Positions 1 through 7,741 of a stretch of DNA of 12,938 bases are shown in pieces. The notes under the pieces were generated by a model, which did no database searches, was not told where the DNA came from, and was given only the letters and a program-made list of their open reading frames with translations. Both the position numbers and the translations under genes were made by a program. Numbering within the stretch: the stretch's first letter is position 1; each line of letters opens with the position of its first letter. This DNA comes from Ruminococcus sp. (GTDB taxonomy: Bacteria; Bacillota; Clostridia; Oscillospirales; Acutalibacteraceae): the NCBI GenBank assembly GCA_023667385.1, contig JAMPAE010000024.1, forward strand, positions 1 through 12,938, given 5' to 3'.

Positions 1-2
1 AC

Positions 3-1358
3 AGATGTTCCGTTTTCATCAAGCATAAGCTCACTGGGCAGCTTTTCAAATCCTCCGTTATCCACCATTTGACGAAGCTCTGCAATCATTTCATCAAACA
101 CAAGGTAATCAAGCGGGTCGCCGCCGTAAAGCCAGCTATTATATGATGAAAGCGCACGATAAAGTCCCTGCGGTTCAGAAATCTGCTTGATGCTGAACGA
201 AAGACGGTTGATTGAAGCATGAAGCGCCTCCTTGCTGATTCCGTCATTAACAAGGGCAGAAACTGTGTTTCTGATTATATCACGAATTTTTTCGCTTTGT
301 GAATCATCAGTGTTTCTGATGATTGTGATGAGATACGGCTGAGTGATGCTGTCCATGACGCCCATTTCAACGTCATCAGCAAGATTTTCAGAAAGAATTG
401 CACGCTTGAGCGGCGATTCATTTGAATCTGCAAGAACATCACAAAGCACCTTTGCCGCAGTCAGCTTTGTTTTCTCTTTCCATGTGCCAACAATTTTGCC
501 AAGGGCAAGTATATCTCTGCCGTCGATTCCTTCCTCGCTGTCAATTTCATAATAAGAAGTGCCCTCATTTGAAACAGGTGTTTGCATTTCAACGTCAAAC
601 TCAATCTCTTTTTTCTCATATCTTTCAAGATATGAATTAATCATTGAAAGCGTTGCTTCAAGCGGAATGTCACCGTCAAGGAAGAAGCGTGAATTTGAAG
701 GGTGATAGAATTTACGATAAGTTTCGGCATAATGCTCATAAGTCAGATCGGGTATCACAGCAGGATCTCCGCCCGAATTGAAGCGATAGCAGTTATCGGG
801 GAAGATGAGCTTGTTCATGTCATATTCTATTTTGTCATTTACGCTTGACAAAGCACCTTTCATCTCGTTGAAAACAACGCCCTTATATGACGGCTTGCCG
901 TCGTTCAGCTCAGTGTGGATACCCTCCTGATAGAAAACATTGGGATTAGTTGTCAGCGCAGGAGCAAAAACTGCATCAAGATAAACTGAGGTGAGATTCA
1001 GAAAATCCTGCTCGTTTCGGCTGGCAACCGGATAAACGGTTTTATCAGGATAAGTCATTGCGTTGAGGAATGTGTTCATTGAGCTTTTGAGCAAATCAAC
1101 AAACGGTTCCTTGACAGGATATTTTTCAGAGCCGCAAAGCACTGAATGTTCAAGAATATGAAAAACGCCGGTGCTATCCTGCGGAATGGTTTTGAAGCCA
1201 ACGCAGAAAACCTTGTTCTCAATGCCGTTGTTCATCCAGCAAAGCTGAGCGCCTGTTTTGTCATGTATCATTTCAACAAGCTCACCGCTGAGTTCCTTAA
1301 CTTCTCTCACTCTTTCAACGGTGAAGCCGCAAAGTTTTGTTCCTTTTGTCATGTTCAT
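3..1358 (-). CDS. M16C zinc metallopeptidase (presequence protease/PreP-like), 3' end beyond window
   Basis: The first 452 codons of a gene that continues past the left edge with no stop. It is a member of the M16C peptidase family (PreP/Cym1 type), which degrades short unfolded peptides in a closed chamber. Visible signs are the inverted zinc motif HILEH (H67, E70, H71) followed by SVLCGSEKYPVKEPF, the stretch SSMNTFLNAMTYPDKT, and the third zinc ligand in VVFNEMKG (E165), all in the order and spacing of PreP enzymes. Family members are about 970 residues, so roughly the N-terminal half is seen. No signal peptide is visible, so it is probably cytoplasmic. The ATG at 1358 overlaps the upstream reductase stop as ATGA, and GGAG lies 8 nt upstream; a second ATG two codons later is less well placed. 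It is co-transcribed with the thioredoxin-reductase-like gene. The family call is firm; the physiological peptide substrate is unknown. Confidence 0.93.
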   Translation of the reverse strand, partial: MNMTKGTKLCGFTVERVREVKELSGELVEMIHDKTGAQLCWMNNGIENKVFCVGFKTIPQDSTGVFHILEHSVLCGSEKYPVKEPFVDLLKSSMNTFLNAMTYPDKTVYPVASRNEQDFLNLTSVYLDAVFAPALTTNPNVFYQEGIHTELNDGKPSYKGVVFNEMKGALSSVNDKIEYDMNKLIFPDNCYRFNSGGDPAVIPDLTYEHYAETYRKFYHPSNSRFFLDGDIPLEATLSMINSYLERYEKKEIEFDVEMQTPVSNEGTSYYEIDSEEGIDGRDILALGKIVGTWKEKTKLTAAKVLCDVLADSNESPLKRAILSENLADDVEMGVMDSITQPYLITIIRNTDDSQSEKIRDIIRNTVSALVNDGISKEALHASINRLSFSIKQISEPQGLYRALSSYNSWLYGGDPLDYLVFDEMIAELRQMVDNGGFEKLPSELMLDENGTS

Positions 1359-2224
1359 GATTGTTTCTCCTTTTCGGAAAGATATTTGAATGCTGAATGG
1401 GCGGCAATGTTGCCCTCACCCATTGCTTTTGTAACCTGATAAGGCGTTCCCGTGCAGTCACCTGCGGCAAAGCAGCCTGCGATGTTGGTTTCCATGCTGC
1501 GGTTAACAAGCACGTGGCCGTCTTCCATTTTCAGCCCACGCAAAAGCACCGCAGGCGAAACCGATTGCTTGAGGAAGAACACACCGTCAAGTTCAATTTC
1601 GCTGCCGTCTTTGCATTTTATGCCGCTGACACGCTTATCGCCGAGGATTTCCGTAATCGGCGAGGCAATTTTCTCAACATTATCCGCTTCAAATGTGCTG
1701 CCTTTGAACGTTGGACGATAGTAAACCTTGGCGGCAATGTTTGCAAGATATTCAACCTCATCTTCCATTGGGGCGTTATCGCAAACAACAGCGATGGTTT
1801 TGCCTTTATAAAGATTCCCGTCACAAGTTGCGCAATAGCTCACACCATAGCCGAGAAGCTCCCTTTCACCTGCAATCGGGCGTGCTGCTTCAACTCCCGT
1901 TGCAAGAATAATTGTATCTGCATCGAACTCCTCCTGATCTGAAAGGAGTGCGAAATAGTTTTTCATTTTATAGATTCCCGTAATACGCTTTGGAATGACG
2001 GTGATTTCTGCCTTTGAAAGCTGATTTTGAAAAAGCTTGTTCAGCTCAGGGCCGCTGATGTCTGGGCAGGCAGGATAGTTTGAGATGCACTCTGAGCGCT
2101 GAACCTTGTCGCTGAGCGTGGCATCTCCGAAAAGAAGAAAGCTTTTGTGCCTGATTTGTGCATTGAGCGCTGCCGAAATTCCGGCAGGTCCGCTTCCGAT
2201 GATTGCAATGTCAACTTTATTCAT
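1355..2224 (-). CDS. Thioredoxin-reductase-like flavoprotein with degenerate NADPH site
   Basis: A 289-residue FAD-dependent disulfide reductase of the low-molecular-weight thioredoxin reductase family (usual length 300-320). The FAD-binding motif GSGPAG is at residues 10-15, ILATG at 106-110, the redox-active pair CATC at 131-134 followed by DG, and the second FAD motif AAGDCTGTPYQ near 256. The NADPH half is unusual. Where the family has GGGxSAxxEA, this protein has VCDNAPMEDEV (residues 147-157), and the HRRxxxR phosphate-binding motif is replaced by YYRPTFKGS. Clostridial ferredoxin-dependent flavin thioredoxin reductases (FFTR) are known to lack these two motifs, so reduction by ferredoxin rather than NADPH is plausible; this is inference. 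GGAG sits 7 nt before the ATG, and an extended -10 promoter lies upstream. It is translationally coupled to the M16C peptidase. Thioredoxin encoded at 3011-3322 is a candidate substrate. Confidence 0.9.
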   Translation of the reverse strand: MNKVDIAIIGSGPAGISAALNAQIRHKSFLLFGDATLSDKVQRSECISNYPACPDISGPELNKLFQNQLSKAEITVIPKRITGIYKMKNYFALLSDQEEFDADTIILATGVEAARPIAGERELLGYGVSYCATCDGNLYKGKTIAVVCDNAPMEDEVEYLANIAAKVYYRPTFKGSTFEADNVEKIASPITEILGDKRVSGIKCKDGSEIELDGVFFLKQSVSPAVLLRGLKMEDGHVLVNRSMETNIAGCFAAGDCTGTPYQVTKAMGEGNIAAHSAFKYLSEKEKQS

Positions 2225-2260
2225 GATTTTTCTCCGTGGGTATGCTTTTTATATAGTAAT

Positions 2261-2269
2261 AGTATAACA
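2261..2269 (-). promoter_or_regulatory. Extended -10 promoter for the reductase/peptidase pair
   Basis: On the minus strand TATACT (2266-2261) is preceded by TGT (2269-2267), giving an extended -10 element. No good -35 is present at 16-18 bp, which is typical of extended -10 promoters. The predicted transcript start is about 2254, leaving a leader of about 30 nt with GGAG at 2235-2232. It could give the reductase and peptidase expression independent of the genes upstream. Confidence 0.5.
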
Positions 2270-2320
2270 CATTTTTGCTAAAATCTGCCTAAAGATTTAA
2301 GCTTAATGTTCAAGTTCAAA

Positions 2321-2349
2321 TGTCTGCGACAGTTGAACCGCCGCAGACA
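2321..2349 (-). terminator. Hairpin after the lipoprotein gene, weak terminator candidate
   Basis: A perfect 8-bp inverted repeat, TGTCTGCG paired with CGCAGACA, with a 13-nt loop, lies about 30 bp downstream of the lipoprotein stop. The following minus-strand sequence is only ATTTG, not a real T tract, so termination may be partial or Rho-assisted, or the hairpin may protect the 3' end of the mRNA. The stem is certain; the role is not. Confidence 0.4.
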
Positions 2350-2381
2350 CGTTTTCAAGAGATGTAATAACTGAGATTAGA

Positions 2382-2957
2382 TTAAAGCTCAGGTGTGATG
2401 TTCAGTGCCTTAACAAGATAGTTGTATGCGTCTGTCATTGCATTGTACATATCATCGTCAAGGATTGAGGTTTCATATGAAAATACCAGATTACCAATCA
2501 TGTGTTCCATCGGAATGCCGCTGAATTCACCCGGAAGGTCTTTCTTTTCTTTGATGTTAGTTTTCCATTCGTTATACTGCTCCTCTGATGAATCTGCGTT
2601 GTCTTTACCAAGAACAAGAACCGTGATTGAGAATGTTTCTGCATCATCCCAGCAGCCAACTGCTTCTGTTACGGGTGTACCCGGCCAATAGGTTGCATGA
2701 TCCTGATTCCATGTTTCAACACCGTTGCCGTTTGAGAACACACCTGCGTCTGTGAAATAGCCGGCAACATCCTTACCTGTCCATTCGTTGATGTCAGCAG
2801 GATATTTGCTCATGTCAATGTCAAGGTCTTTTGCTTCTGCTGCGGTTGTGTCAGCAGCACTGCTGTCGGGTTTGCTTTCGTTGTTTGATTCTGTGCCGCA
2901 GGCTGCAAGTGAAAGCACCATAAGAGCTGCGAGCATGATTGCCAAAAATTTTTTCAT
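2382..2957 (-). CDS. Secreted lipoprotein of unknown function
   Basis: A 191-residue protein with a lipoprotein signal peptide: KK at positions 2-3, a hydrophobic core, then the lipobox LAAC with lipidated Cys20. After it comes a polar Ser/Asp/Glu/Ala linker (about 21-45), then a compact acidic domain starting near DLDIDMSKYP. The domain contains several aromatic and tryptophan residues (NEWTGKD, ETWNQDH, TYWPGT, GCWDDAE). I do not recognise a family. It should be anchored on the outer face of the membrane. GGAG lies 9 nt before the ATG. It follows the thioredoxin gene by 53 bp in the same direction, so it is probably the last gene of the exporter operon, before a hairpin. An ABC-linked surface protein or a sensor/immunity lipoprotein are possible roles, but the sequence does not decide. 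Confidence 0.85.
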   Translation of the reverse strand: MKKFLAIMLAALMVLSLAACGTESNNESKPDSSAADTTAAEAKDLDIDMSKYPADINEWTGKDVAGYFTDAGVFSNGNGVETWNQDHATYWPGTPVTEAVGCWDDAETFSITVLVLGKDNADSSEEQYNEWKTNIKEKKDLPGEFSGIPMEHMIGNLVFSYETSILDDDMYNAMTDAYNYLVKALNITPEL

Positions 2958-3010
2958 TTGTGAACACTCCTTAAAAAATTATTTATAATAACCGCCATGC
3001 GGATATTAAC

Positions 3011-3322
3011 TCAGTAAAGCATTGCAGCGAGCTTTTCTTTGATGTAATCGCTGTCAACAGCGCCCGGCTCGTGGCTGAGAACCTCACCGTTGTTGTAGTA
3101 ATACAAATCAGGGATACCGTTGATTCTGAACTCCTCTGCCGTTTTCGGGCAGTCGTCAATGTCAACCTTAACTATGTTTACAAACGGAAGCTCATCGTCA
3201 ATTTCTTCAAGTGAGCGGGCAAGCATTTTGCAGGGCACGCAGGTTTTGCTGAAAAAGTCAACAAGCACAATGCCGTCGCTGACAAGCTCCTTGTAGTTTT
3301 CGTCTGTTGCATAAGTAATCAT
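3011..3322 (-). CDS. Thioredoxin-family protein with CVPC active site
   Basis: A 103-residue single-domain thioredoxin without a signal peptide, so cytoplasmic. The fold markers are VLVDFFSKT before the active site CVPC (Cys28 and Cys31), then KVDIDD and the cis-proline loop GIPD (Pro71), ending in a helix. The usual W-C-G-P-C is changed to T-C-V-P-C: the tryptophan and the glycine are both missing, which normally shifts redox potential and partner choice. An extra cysteine is at 58. The residue after the cis-proline is Asp where Thr is usual. GGAGG lies 9 nt upstream, inside the end of the trigger-factor-like gene, which stops one base before this ATG. It likely works with the reductase encoded at 1355-2224. 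The family is clear; it is not necessarily the housekeeping thioredoxin. Confidence 0.9.
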   Translation of the reverse strand: MITYATDENYKELVSDGIVLVDFFSKTCVPCKMLARSLEEIDDELPFVNIVKVDIDDCPKTAEEFRINGIPDLYYYNNGEVLSHEPGAVDSDYIKEKLAAMLY

Positions 3323-3323
3323 T

Positions 3324-4196
3324 TTATCTTACCTCCGTGATGGTTAAATTTTCTCTGACATAATCTTCAATGATCGGCCAGTCAATTTGCTGTGCAATTT
3401 CTTCATAAGCTGCACTCTTTGCGTCGATACCGCTCAGGGATGCATAAAACAGAGCCATTGCAATCTGCTCCTCACAGCTTTGTCTCATCATGTCTTCAAA
3501 ATCTGCTCTGGTTTCAACACCCATATCATGAAAAAGCTTTTTGCAGTCTTCGTCAGTGAGCTCATCAGCGGTTTTGTCAATGCCCTCTTGTTTGAGATCC
3601 TCATCAAGATAAACCATTTCCTCTTTCAAAAGCTCATCAATTTCACTGTCATCAAATGCCCAGTCACTGTCATTGAGAACGTAGAGGACAACGTCCCTAA
3701 CCGTATCATAGAAAGCCGACTGCTTTTCATCTGCAATATATTTGTCAATAACAAAATTGCGGTATTCCTCAACGGTTTTAAGTTCTGCATAATCATCGTG
3801 AGTTTTTGCGTATTCAACAACCATTTCATCCGTAGGTTCGGGGTAAACGCTTCTGGTTGCGCTTTTAATTGTTACTTTAACAGGTTTTTCCTGAACTGTC
3901 AACTCAAAAGTTTCGCCTGATTTTTTGCCTATGAGCATTTCTTCAAATTCGGCGTCAAAAAGGTTGCTGCCAACCGTGATGAACACATTCGGGCGGTTAA
4001 ATTTTGCAAGCTCGCTTTCAAGCGCAAGCACAACCACGTCGCCTTTTTCAACAACACTGACTGCTTCATTCTTTCTTTTTGCTTTTGACAAAAGCTTGAG
4101 CTGGCTTTGTACGTAATCCTTGGAACATTCGATTTCGACCTCTTTTTCAAAGGGCGCTTCACGATAATCCGCAAGAACATTGATGTAAGATTTCAT
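3324..4196 (-). CDS. Trigger-factor-like FKBP-domain chaperone lacking the ribosome-binding domain
   Basis: A 290-residue protein resembling trigger factor. Residues about 48-115 match its FKBP-type peptidyl-prolyl isomerase domain: KGDVVVLALE, then GSNLFDAEFEEMLIGKKSGE, VQEKPVKVTIKSATR and a PEPTDEMV-like exit. Residues about 116-290 are acidic and helical like the trigger factor C-terminal (SurA-like) chaperone arm. Trigger factor is normally about 430 residues and begins with a roughly 110-residue ribosome-docking domain carrying GFRxGxxP; that domain and motif are absent here. It is therefore probably a ribosome-independent cytoplasmic holdase or isomerase. GGAG is 7 nt before the ATG. 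The gene follows the second ABC transporter by 51 bp and abuts the thioredoxin gene with a 1-bp gap, which suggests co-transcription and a shared client. The assignment of the FKBP domain is fairly secure; the function is inference. Confidence 0.75.
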   Translation of the reverse strand: MKSYINVLADYREAPFEKEVEIECSKDYVQSQLKLLSKAKRKNEAVSVVEKGDVVVLALESELAKFNRPNVFITVGSNLFDAEFEEMLIGKKSGETFELTVQEKPVKVTIKSATRSVYPEPTDEMVVEYAKTHDDYAELKTVEEYRNFVIDKYIADEKQSAFYDTVRDVVLYVLNDSDWAFDDSEIDELLKEEMVYLDEDLKQEGIDKTADELTDEDCKKLFHDMGVETRADFEDMMRQSCEEQIAMALFYASLSGIDAKSAAYEEIAQQIDWPIIEDYVRENLTITEVR

Positions 4197-4223
4197 GTCA
4201 TTACTCCTTTATATATTTTTTAA

Positions 4224-4249
4224 GAGAAATTCTGATTTCAGAGCTTCTC
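4224..4249. repeat. Interrupted 26-bp dyad at the end of the second ABC gene
   Basis: GAGAA-(AT)-TCTGA-TT-TCAGA-(GC)-TTCTC reads as an inverted repeat with two 5-bp arm pairs around a 2-bp mismatch. It overlaps two bases of the TGA stop of the ABC gene and sits in the 51-bp gap before the trigger-factor-like gene. No T tract follows on the minus strand (it reads TTAAAAAATATA), so it does not look like an intrinsic terminator. A regulator site or an mRNA processing or stability hairpin is possible. Confidence 0.4.
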
Positions 4250-5960
4250 AAGCATTAGCTGCTATAAGTTTTTTGAGCGTATCGCTGGTCTGTTCAGCCT
4301 GCCTCGGTGTACCCTCAGCTTCAATTGTTCCGCCGTTTATCACGATAACGTGATCTGCTGTTTCAAGCGTTTTCATGTCGTGAGAAATGACGATGGTGGT
4401 TCTGCCCTGCATCAGCTTTGAAAGTGCAGCACTGACCTGCTTTTCGGAATAAACATCCATGTTGCAGGTGGCTTCGTCAAGCAGAAGATAGGCCGGATCA
4501 AGCATGACAGCTCTTGCAATTGCAATCCTCTGGCGCTGACCTGCGGAAAGCTTGCAGCCGTTTTCACCAATGACAAAATCATAGCCACCGGGAAGCTCGC
4601 TGATAAATTCATCTGCGCAGGCAAGCTTTGCAGCGCTTTGAGTTTCCTCTTCTGTCACATCACGGCTCATGCCGTAGTTGATGTTTTCACGAATCGTTCC
4701 GTCAAACAGCTGCGGCTCCTGAAGAACATAAGCCATGCTGCGGCGCCACTGGTTCAAATCAATTGTTTCAGCGTCAAATTCGCCAAAGTACATCTTTCCG
4801 TCATCGGGTGTATAGAAACGCTCAATGAGCTTGAACAGCGTTGTTTTACCTGAGCCGTTTGGTCCTGCAATGACAGTAACCTTGCCCTGCGGAATTGTGA
4901 AGCTTGCATTTTTGATGATTGGCTCATCTCCATAGCCGAAAGATACATTTTCAAAAATAAGGTCACGATCCTCCATATCCATGGTGCGCTCACGGTCATA
5001 TTTTTCTTCCTTTTCAGCCATAAGACCTGAGATGTAGAAAAGCAAACCGTTGTAATACATTAAGCTTGTGTACATACCGGGAATTGAGCTTAAAGAATTA
5101 TACGCAATCAAAATGTAGCTTTGGAAAGCAGCAAGCTCCGCAAGGGTGATTGTGCCATCATTGACTCTCGGAACACCGAGAAGAAAAATGAGAATTGAAA
5201 TGATGTTTGTCAGCGAACCATTAACAAGCCCATTGATAAGCGTCAAAACGGATTGATAGATTTCTGCACGATAATAGTGCTCAATTGCAAGTTTGCCACG
5301 TGTGACTTCTTCACCCTGCGAGTGAAGCTGCTTGATTTGAATGAAATAGCTCAAATGCTCAGAGAGATAAGCTGTCAGCTCGGCATATGCACGCCTGCCT
5401 CTGCGCTCTCTCAGATACATCAGCTTACCCTCAAGCCATGTGCTGAAAATGATATAAACAAGAATGAATGGCACAAGGTAAAGCATGGTGGTGTCAATCG
5501 CCTGCATACTTTTGACGCTCATGTAAGTTGCCGCAATACCCGTGATGAAGCCGATGACCGAGGTAATCAACCCGTCAGCGTATTCACAGTCCTGCGTTAT
5601 CCATGAAACAATTTCCGATGCATTTTTCTCAAATGATTTCATCGGAAGCCGAAGCGAGCGATTGATAAGCTTGTTTTGCAGGTTTTTCGTAACCATTGAA
5701 GAAGCATAAAACTCAGGGATACGTGCAACGATTGTCATGACAACCGAAAGCAGAAGCAAACCAACATAGCCCAAAAGCAGGTTTGGTCTGTCAACATTGC
5801 CGATTTTAAGGTCGGATTCATATGGAATATACAAAAGTGCAACCTTTGTGACAACGATTCCGAGCACAACCTGCAAAAGATAAAGCGGCCAAGGAATCCT
5901 GATGTTGCGATAAAGCCCTAAGGTTCTTTTGAGCATACCTTTGTTTGTTTTGTTGTTCAT
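4248..5960 (-). CDS. ABC exporter half-transporter, fused membrane and ATPase domains (second subunit)
   Basis: A 570-residue type IV ABC exporter half: about six membrane helices in residues 20-320, then an ATPase domain. The ATPase has Walker A GPNGSGKTT (366-374), the Q-loop in YVLQEPQLFDG, the signature LSAGQ (about 470), Walker B LLLDEA (about 492-497), D-loop CNMD and the H-loop ISHD, all intact. No N-terminal C39 peptidase domain is present. The N-terminus carries an IPWPLYLL segment matching LPWPLLII in the partner, so the two are paralogues that most likely form a heterodimer. The ATG overlaps the partner's stop as ATGA, and GGAG lies 9 nt upstream. The transported substrate cannot be read from sequence; peptides, drugs or lipids are all known for this family. 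Confidence 0.93.
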   Translation of the reverse strand: MNNKTNKGMLKRTLGLYRNIRIPWPLYLLQVVLGIVVTKVALLYIPYESDLKIGNVDRPNLLLGYVGLLLLSVVMTIVARIPEFYASSMVTKNLQNKLINRSLRLPMKSFEKNASEIVSWITQDCEYADGLITSVIGFITGIAATYMSVKSMQAIDTTMLYLVPFILVYIIFSTWLEGKLMYLRERRGRRAYAELTAYLSEHLSYFIQIKQLHSQGEEVTRGKLAIEHYYRAEIYQSVLTLINGLVNGSLTNIISILIFLLGVPRVNDGTITLAELAAFQSYILIAYNSLSSIPGMYTSLMYYNGLLFYISGLMAEKEEKYDRERTMDMEDRDLIFENVSFGYGDEPIIKNASFTIPQGKVTVIAGPNGSGKTTLFKLIERFYTPDDGKMYFGEFDAETIDLNQWRRSMAYVLQEPQLFDGTIRENINYGMSRDVTEEETQSAAKLACADEFISELPGGYDFVIGENGCKLSAGQRQRIAIARAVMLDPAYLLLDEATCNMDVYSEKQVSAALSKLMQGRTTIVISHDMKTLETADHVIVINGGTIEAEGTPRQAEQTSDTLKKLIAANA

Positions 5961-7705
5961 ACAGACACACTCCTTCCCATAAATTCAGCAAGGAAATCGT
6001 TGGTCTTTTCAAGCTCGTTCGGGTTGCCCTGAGCTGTCACAACGCCGTTTTCAATCACAACAACACGCTGCGCAAGCGGAAGAACTGCCGCCGTGTGAGC
6101 AATAACAATCATGCATTTATCCTTTGAAACGCTTTTGAGAATGTCCATCAGCTCAGACGTTGCAATTGCGTCCATTGAGGCCGCAGGCTCATCAAAAATG
6201 AGATAATGCGCATCGGAAAGCAGCGCCCTTGCAACGGCGAGTCTTTGCTTTTGTCCGCCGGAAATGTTGTTTGCATATTCCTCAAGCTCTGTGTCAATTC
6301 CATTCGGCATTTTTGAAACGAAATCATAAGCGCCCGCTTTTTTCAGCGCTTCAATAAGATCCTCATGGTTAACTTCGCCGTTTCCGTAGCAAACATTATC
6401 CCTGACAGTGCCGGAAAAGAGCATGCTGTTTTGCGAAACCATGACAAACCGGTTTCTGTATGGATTGAGCGCATAGTCATGAATTGACTTTTCGCCAACG
6501 GTGATCTCGCCCTCCTGCGGATTATAAAGCCTTGTTAAAAGGTTAATGAGCGTTGTTTTGCCGCAGCCGCTGACACCGAGCAGTGCAGTCACGCAGTTAT
6601 CCTCAAATTCACAGCTTACGCCGTTTAAAACAGGCTTATCTTCGTCATATCCGAAATGAACGTTTTCAAGCTTGATGCTGCCTGTCATGTTTTCACACGG
6701 CTCACCGCTGAAATCTTCTTCGGGTGCGTCCATGATTTCGGCAACCTTGTCTGCGCCGCCCTGAATGATTTTCACGTTGTTCCAATACATCATAATCTCT
6801 GAAACAGCTCCGCTGAACGTTGAAGAGAACATGAAGAATGCTACCCACGCACGCTTTGTAATTTCAGCGTTTTTCAAAAGCATGAAGCCAACACAAACGA
6901 TGATTACAGACTGAATCAAATCAACTGCCGTTGTTGAAAGGTCCTGAAATTGCGAAAGCCAGCTTGACTTGACTGTAATTTTATATAAGCGTGAAGTTAA
7001 TTGCTCGCCGTTTTCGGTTTCCTTCTGCTCTTTGGCAAAGGCTTTTGCAAGCGGTATGTTTGTGATAAGCTCTGCAAGCTTCTGCGTCAGGCTTGATTTG
7101 ATTGATGCTTCACGCTCGGTGAGCGAAAAGTTGATTCTTCCGAAAATGAAGCCGATGAAAATCTGAATCGGTATAAATGCAAGCAAAATCACCGACAGCC
7201 GCCAATCATAAGTGAAAACCTTTCCGAACACGGTAACCGATTTATACAGTGCGGTCATAAGCGGAACAAGGAACACTGTAATCGTTGATTCAATCATAAC
7301 TGAATTGTTTGTAATTCTATAGATTGCATCACGGGGATTTTCATCCTTGAAATGGCTCATCGGCAGGCGCATAACCTTTGAATAGACAACGTTTCTCATG
7401 TTGCGGTTGATTCTTGCGCCGGTGACACCCCTGACAAAAACAGTAAGGTTGCTGCCAACAAGGTTAATGACAATCACAGCAATCAGCTTTGTCAGCATTG
7501 CGGCACTTGTGTCACCCGCAAAAAGCTGAGCTGTGTAATCGGTTTCATTGACTCCGACATTGACAAGCCCCAATTCCAAAATCAAATAGATTATCAAAAG
7601 CGGCCACGGAAGCTTACATTTCGGGAACAGCTTCAAAAATCGTTTCCAAGTGCCTTTTCTTTGTTTGATGACGATTTTATCATCATCTTTTTCTTTTTTT
7701 CTCAC
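5957..7705 (-). CDS. ABC exporter half-transporter, fused membrane and ATPase domains (first subunit)
   Basis: A type IV ABC exporter half of 582 residues, counted from the GTG at 7705. A basic, highly charged N-terminus (RKKEKDDDK) leads into about six membrane helices, then the ATPase domain. Its motifs are Walker A GVSGCGKTT (about 376-384), Q-loop in MVSQNSMLFSG, signature ISGGQKQR (about 479), Walker B LIFDEP (about 502), D-loop AASMD and the H-loop IAHT. Both ATP sites of the presumed heterodimer look competent. An in-frame GTG at 7714 would add three residues, but the ribosome binding site GAGGG (7714-7718) overlaps that codon and is spaced 8 nt from the GTG at 7705, so 7705 is preferred. 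This is the first gene after the dyad-bearing promoter region and the terminator of the two-component genes, which suggests that the pair upstream controls it. Confidence 0.92.
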   Translation of the reverse strand: MRKKEKDDDKIVIKQRKGTWKRFLKLFPKCKLPWPLLIIYLILELGLVNVGVNETDYTAQLFAGDTSAAMLTKLIAVIVINLVGSNLTVFVRGVTGARINRNMRNVVYSKVMRLPMSHFKDENPRDAIYRITNNSVMIESTITVFLVPLMTALYKSVTVFGKVFTYDWRLSVILLAFIPIQIFIGFIFGRINFSLTEREASIKSSLTQKLAELITNIPLAKAFAKEQKETENGEQLTSRLYKITVKSSWLSQFQDLSTTAVDLIQSVIIVCVGFMLLKNAEITKRAWVAFFMFSSTFSGAVSEIMMYWNNVKIIQGGADKVAEIMDAPEEDFSGEPCENMTGSIKLENVHFGYDEDKPVLNGVSCEFEDNCVTALLGVSGCGKTTLINLLTRLYNPQEGEITVGEKSIHDYALNPYRNRFVMVSQNSMLFSGTVRDNVCYGNGEVNHEDLIEALKKAGAYDFVSKMPNGIDTELEEYANNISGGQKQRLAVARALLSDAHYLIFDEPAASMDAIATSELMDILKSVSKDKCMIVIAHTAAVLPLAQRVVVIENGVVTAQGNPNELEKTNDFLAEFMGRSVSV

Positions 7706-7713
7706 TGATTTCA

Positions 7714-7718
7714 CCCTC
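7714..7718 (-). promoter_or_regulatory. Ribosome binding site that decides the GTG start of the first ABC gene
   Basis: GAGGG on the minus strand is 8 nt before the GTG at 7705 but directly touches the GTG at 7714. The spacing excludes the upstream GTG as the main start. Confidence 0.6.
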
Positions 7719-7741
7719 TTAAAGAAGTTGAATTTTTAATA

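Noticed and set aside
1397..1942. A 181-codon plus-strand frame opposite the reductase gene
   Set aside because: Antisense to a gene with clear FAD and CxxC motifs; the translation has no recognisable domain.
2958..3010. CCGC-ATG-GCGG mini hairpin and AT-rich stretch before the lipoprotein gene as terminator or promoter
   Set aside because: The stem is only 4 bp, the T run is 14 nt away, and no -35 fits the TATAAA-like sequence.
3387..3920. A 177-codon plus-strand frame opposite the trigger-factor-like gene
   Set aside because: Antisense to a coding gene with clear domain similarity; its cysteine/phenylalanine/asparagine-rich translation is typical of a mirrored frame.
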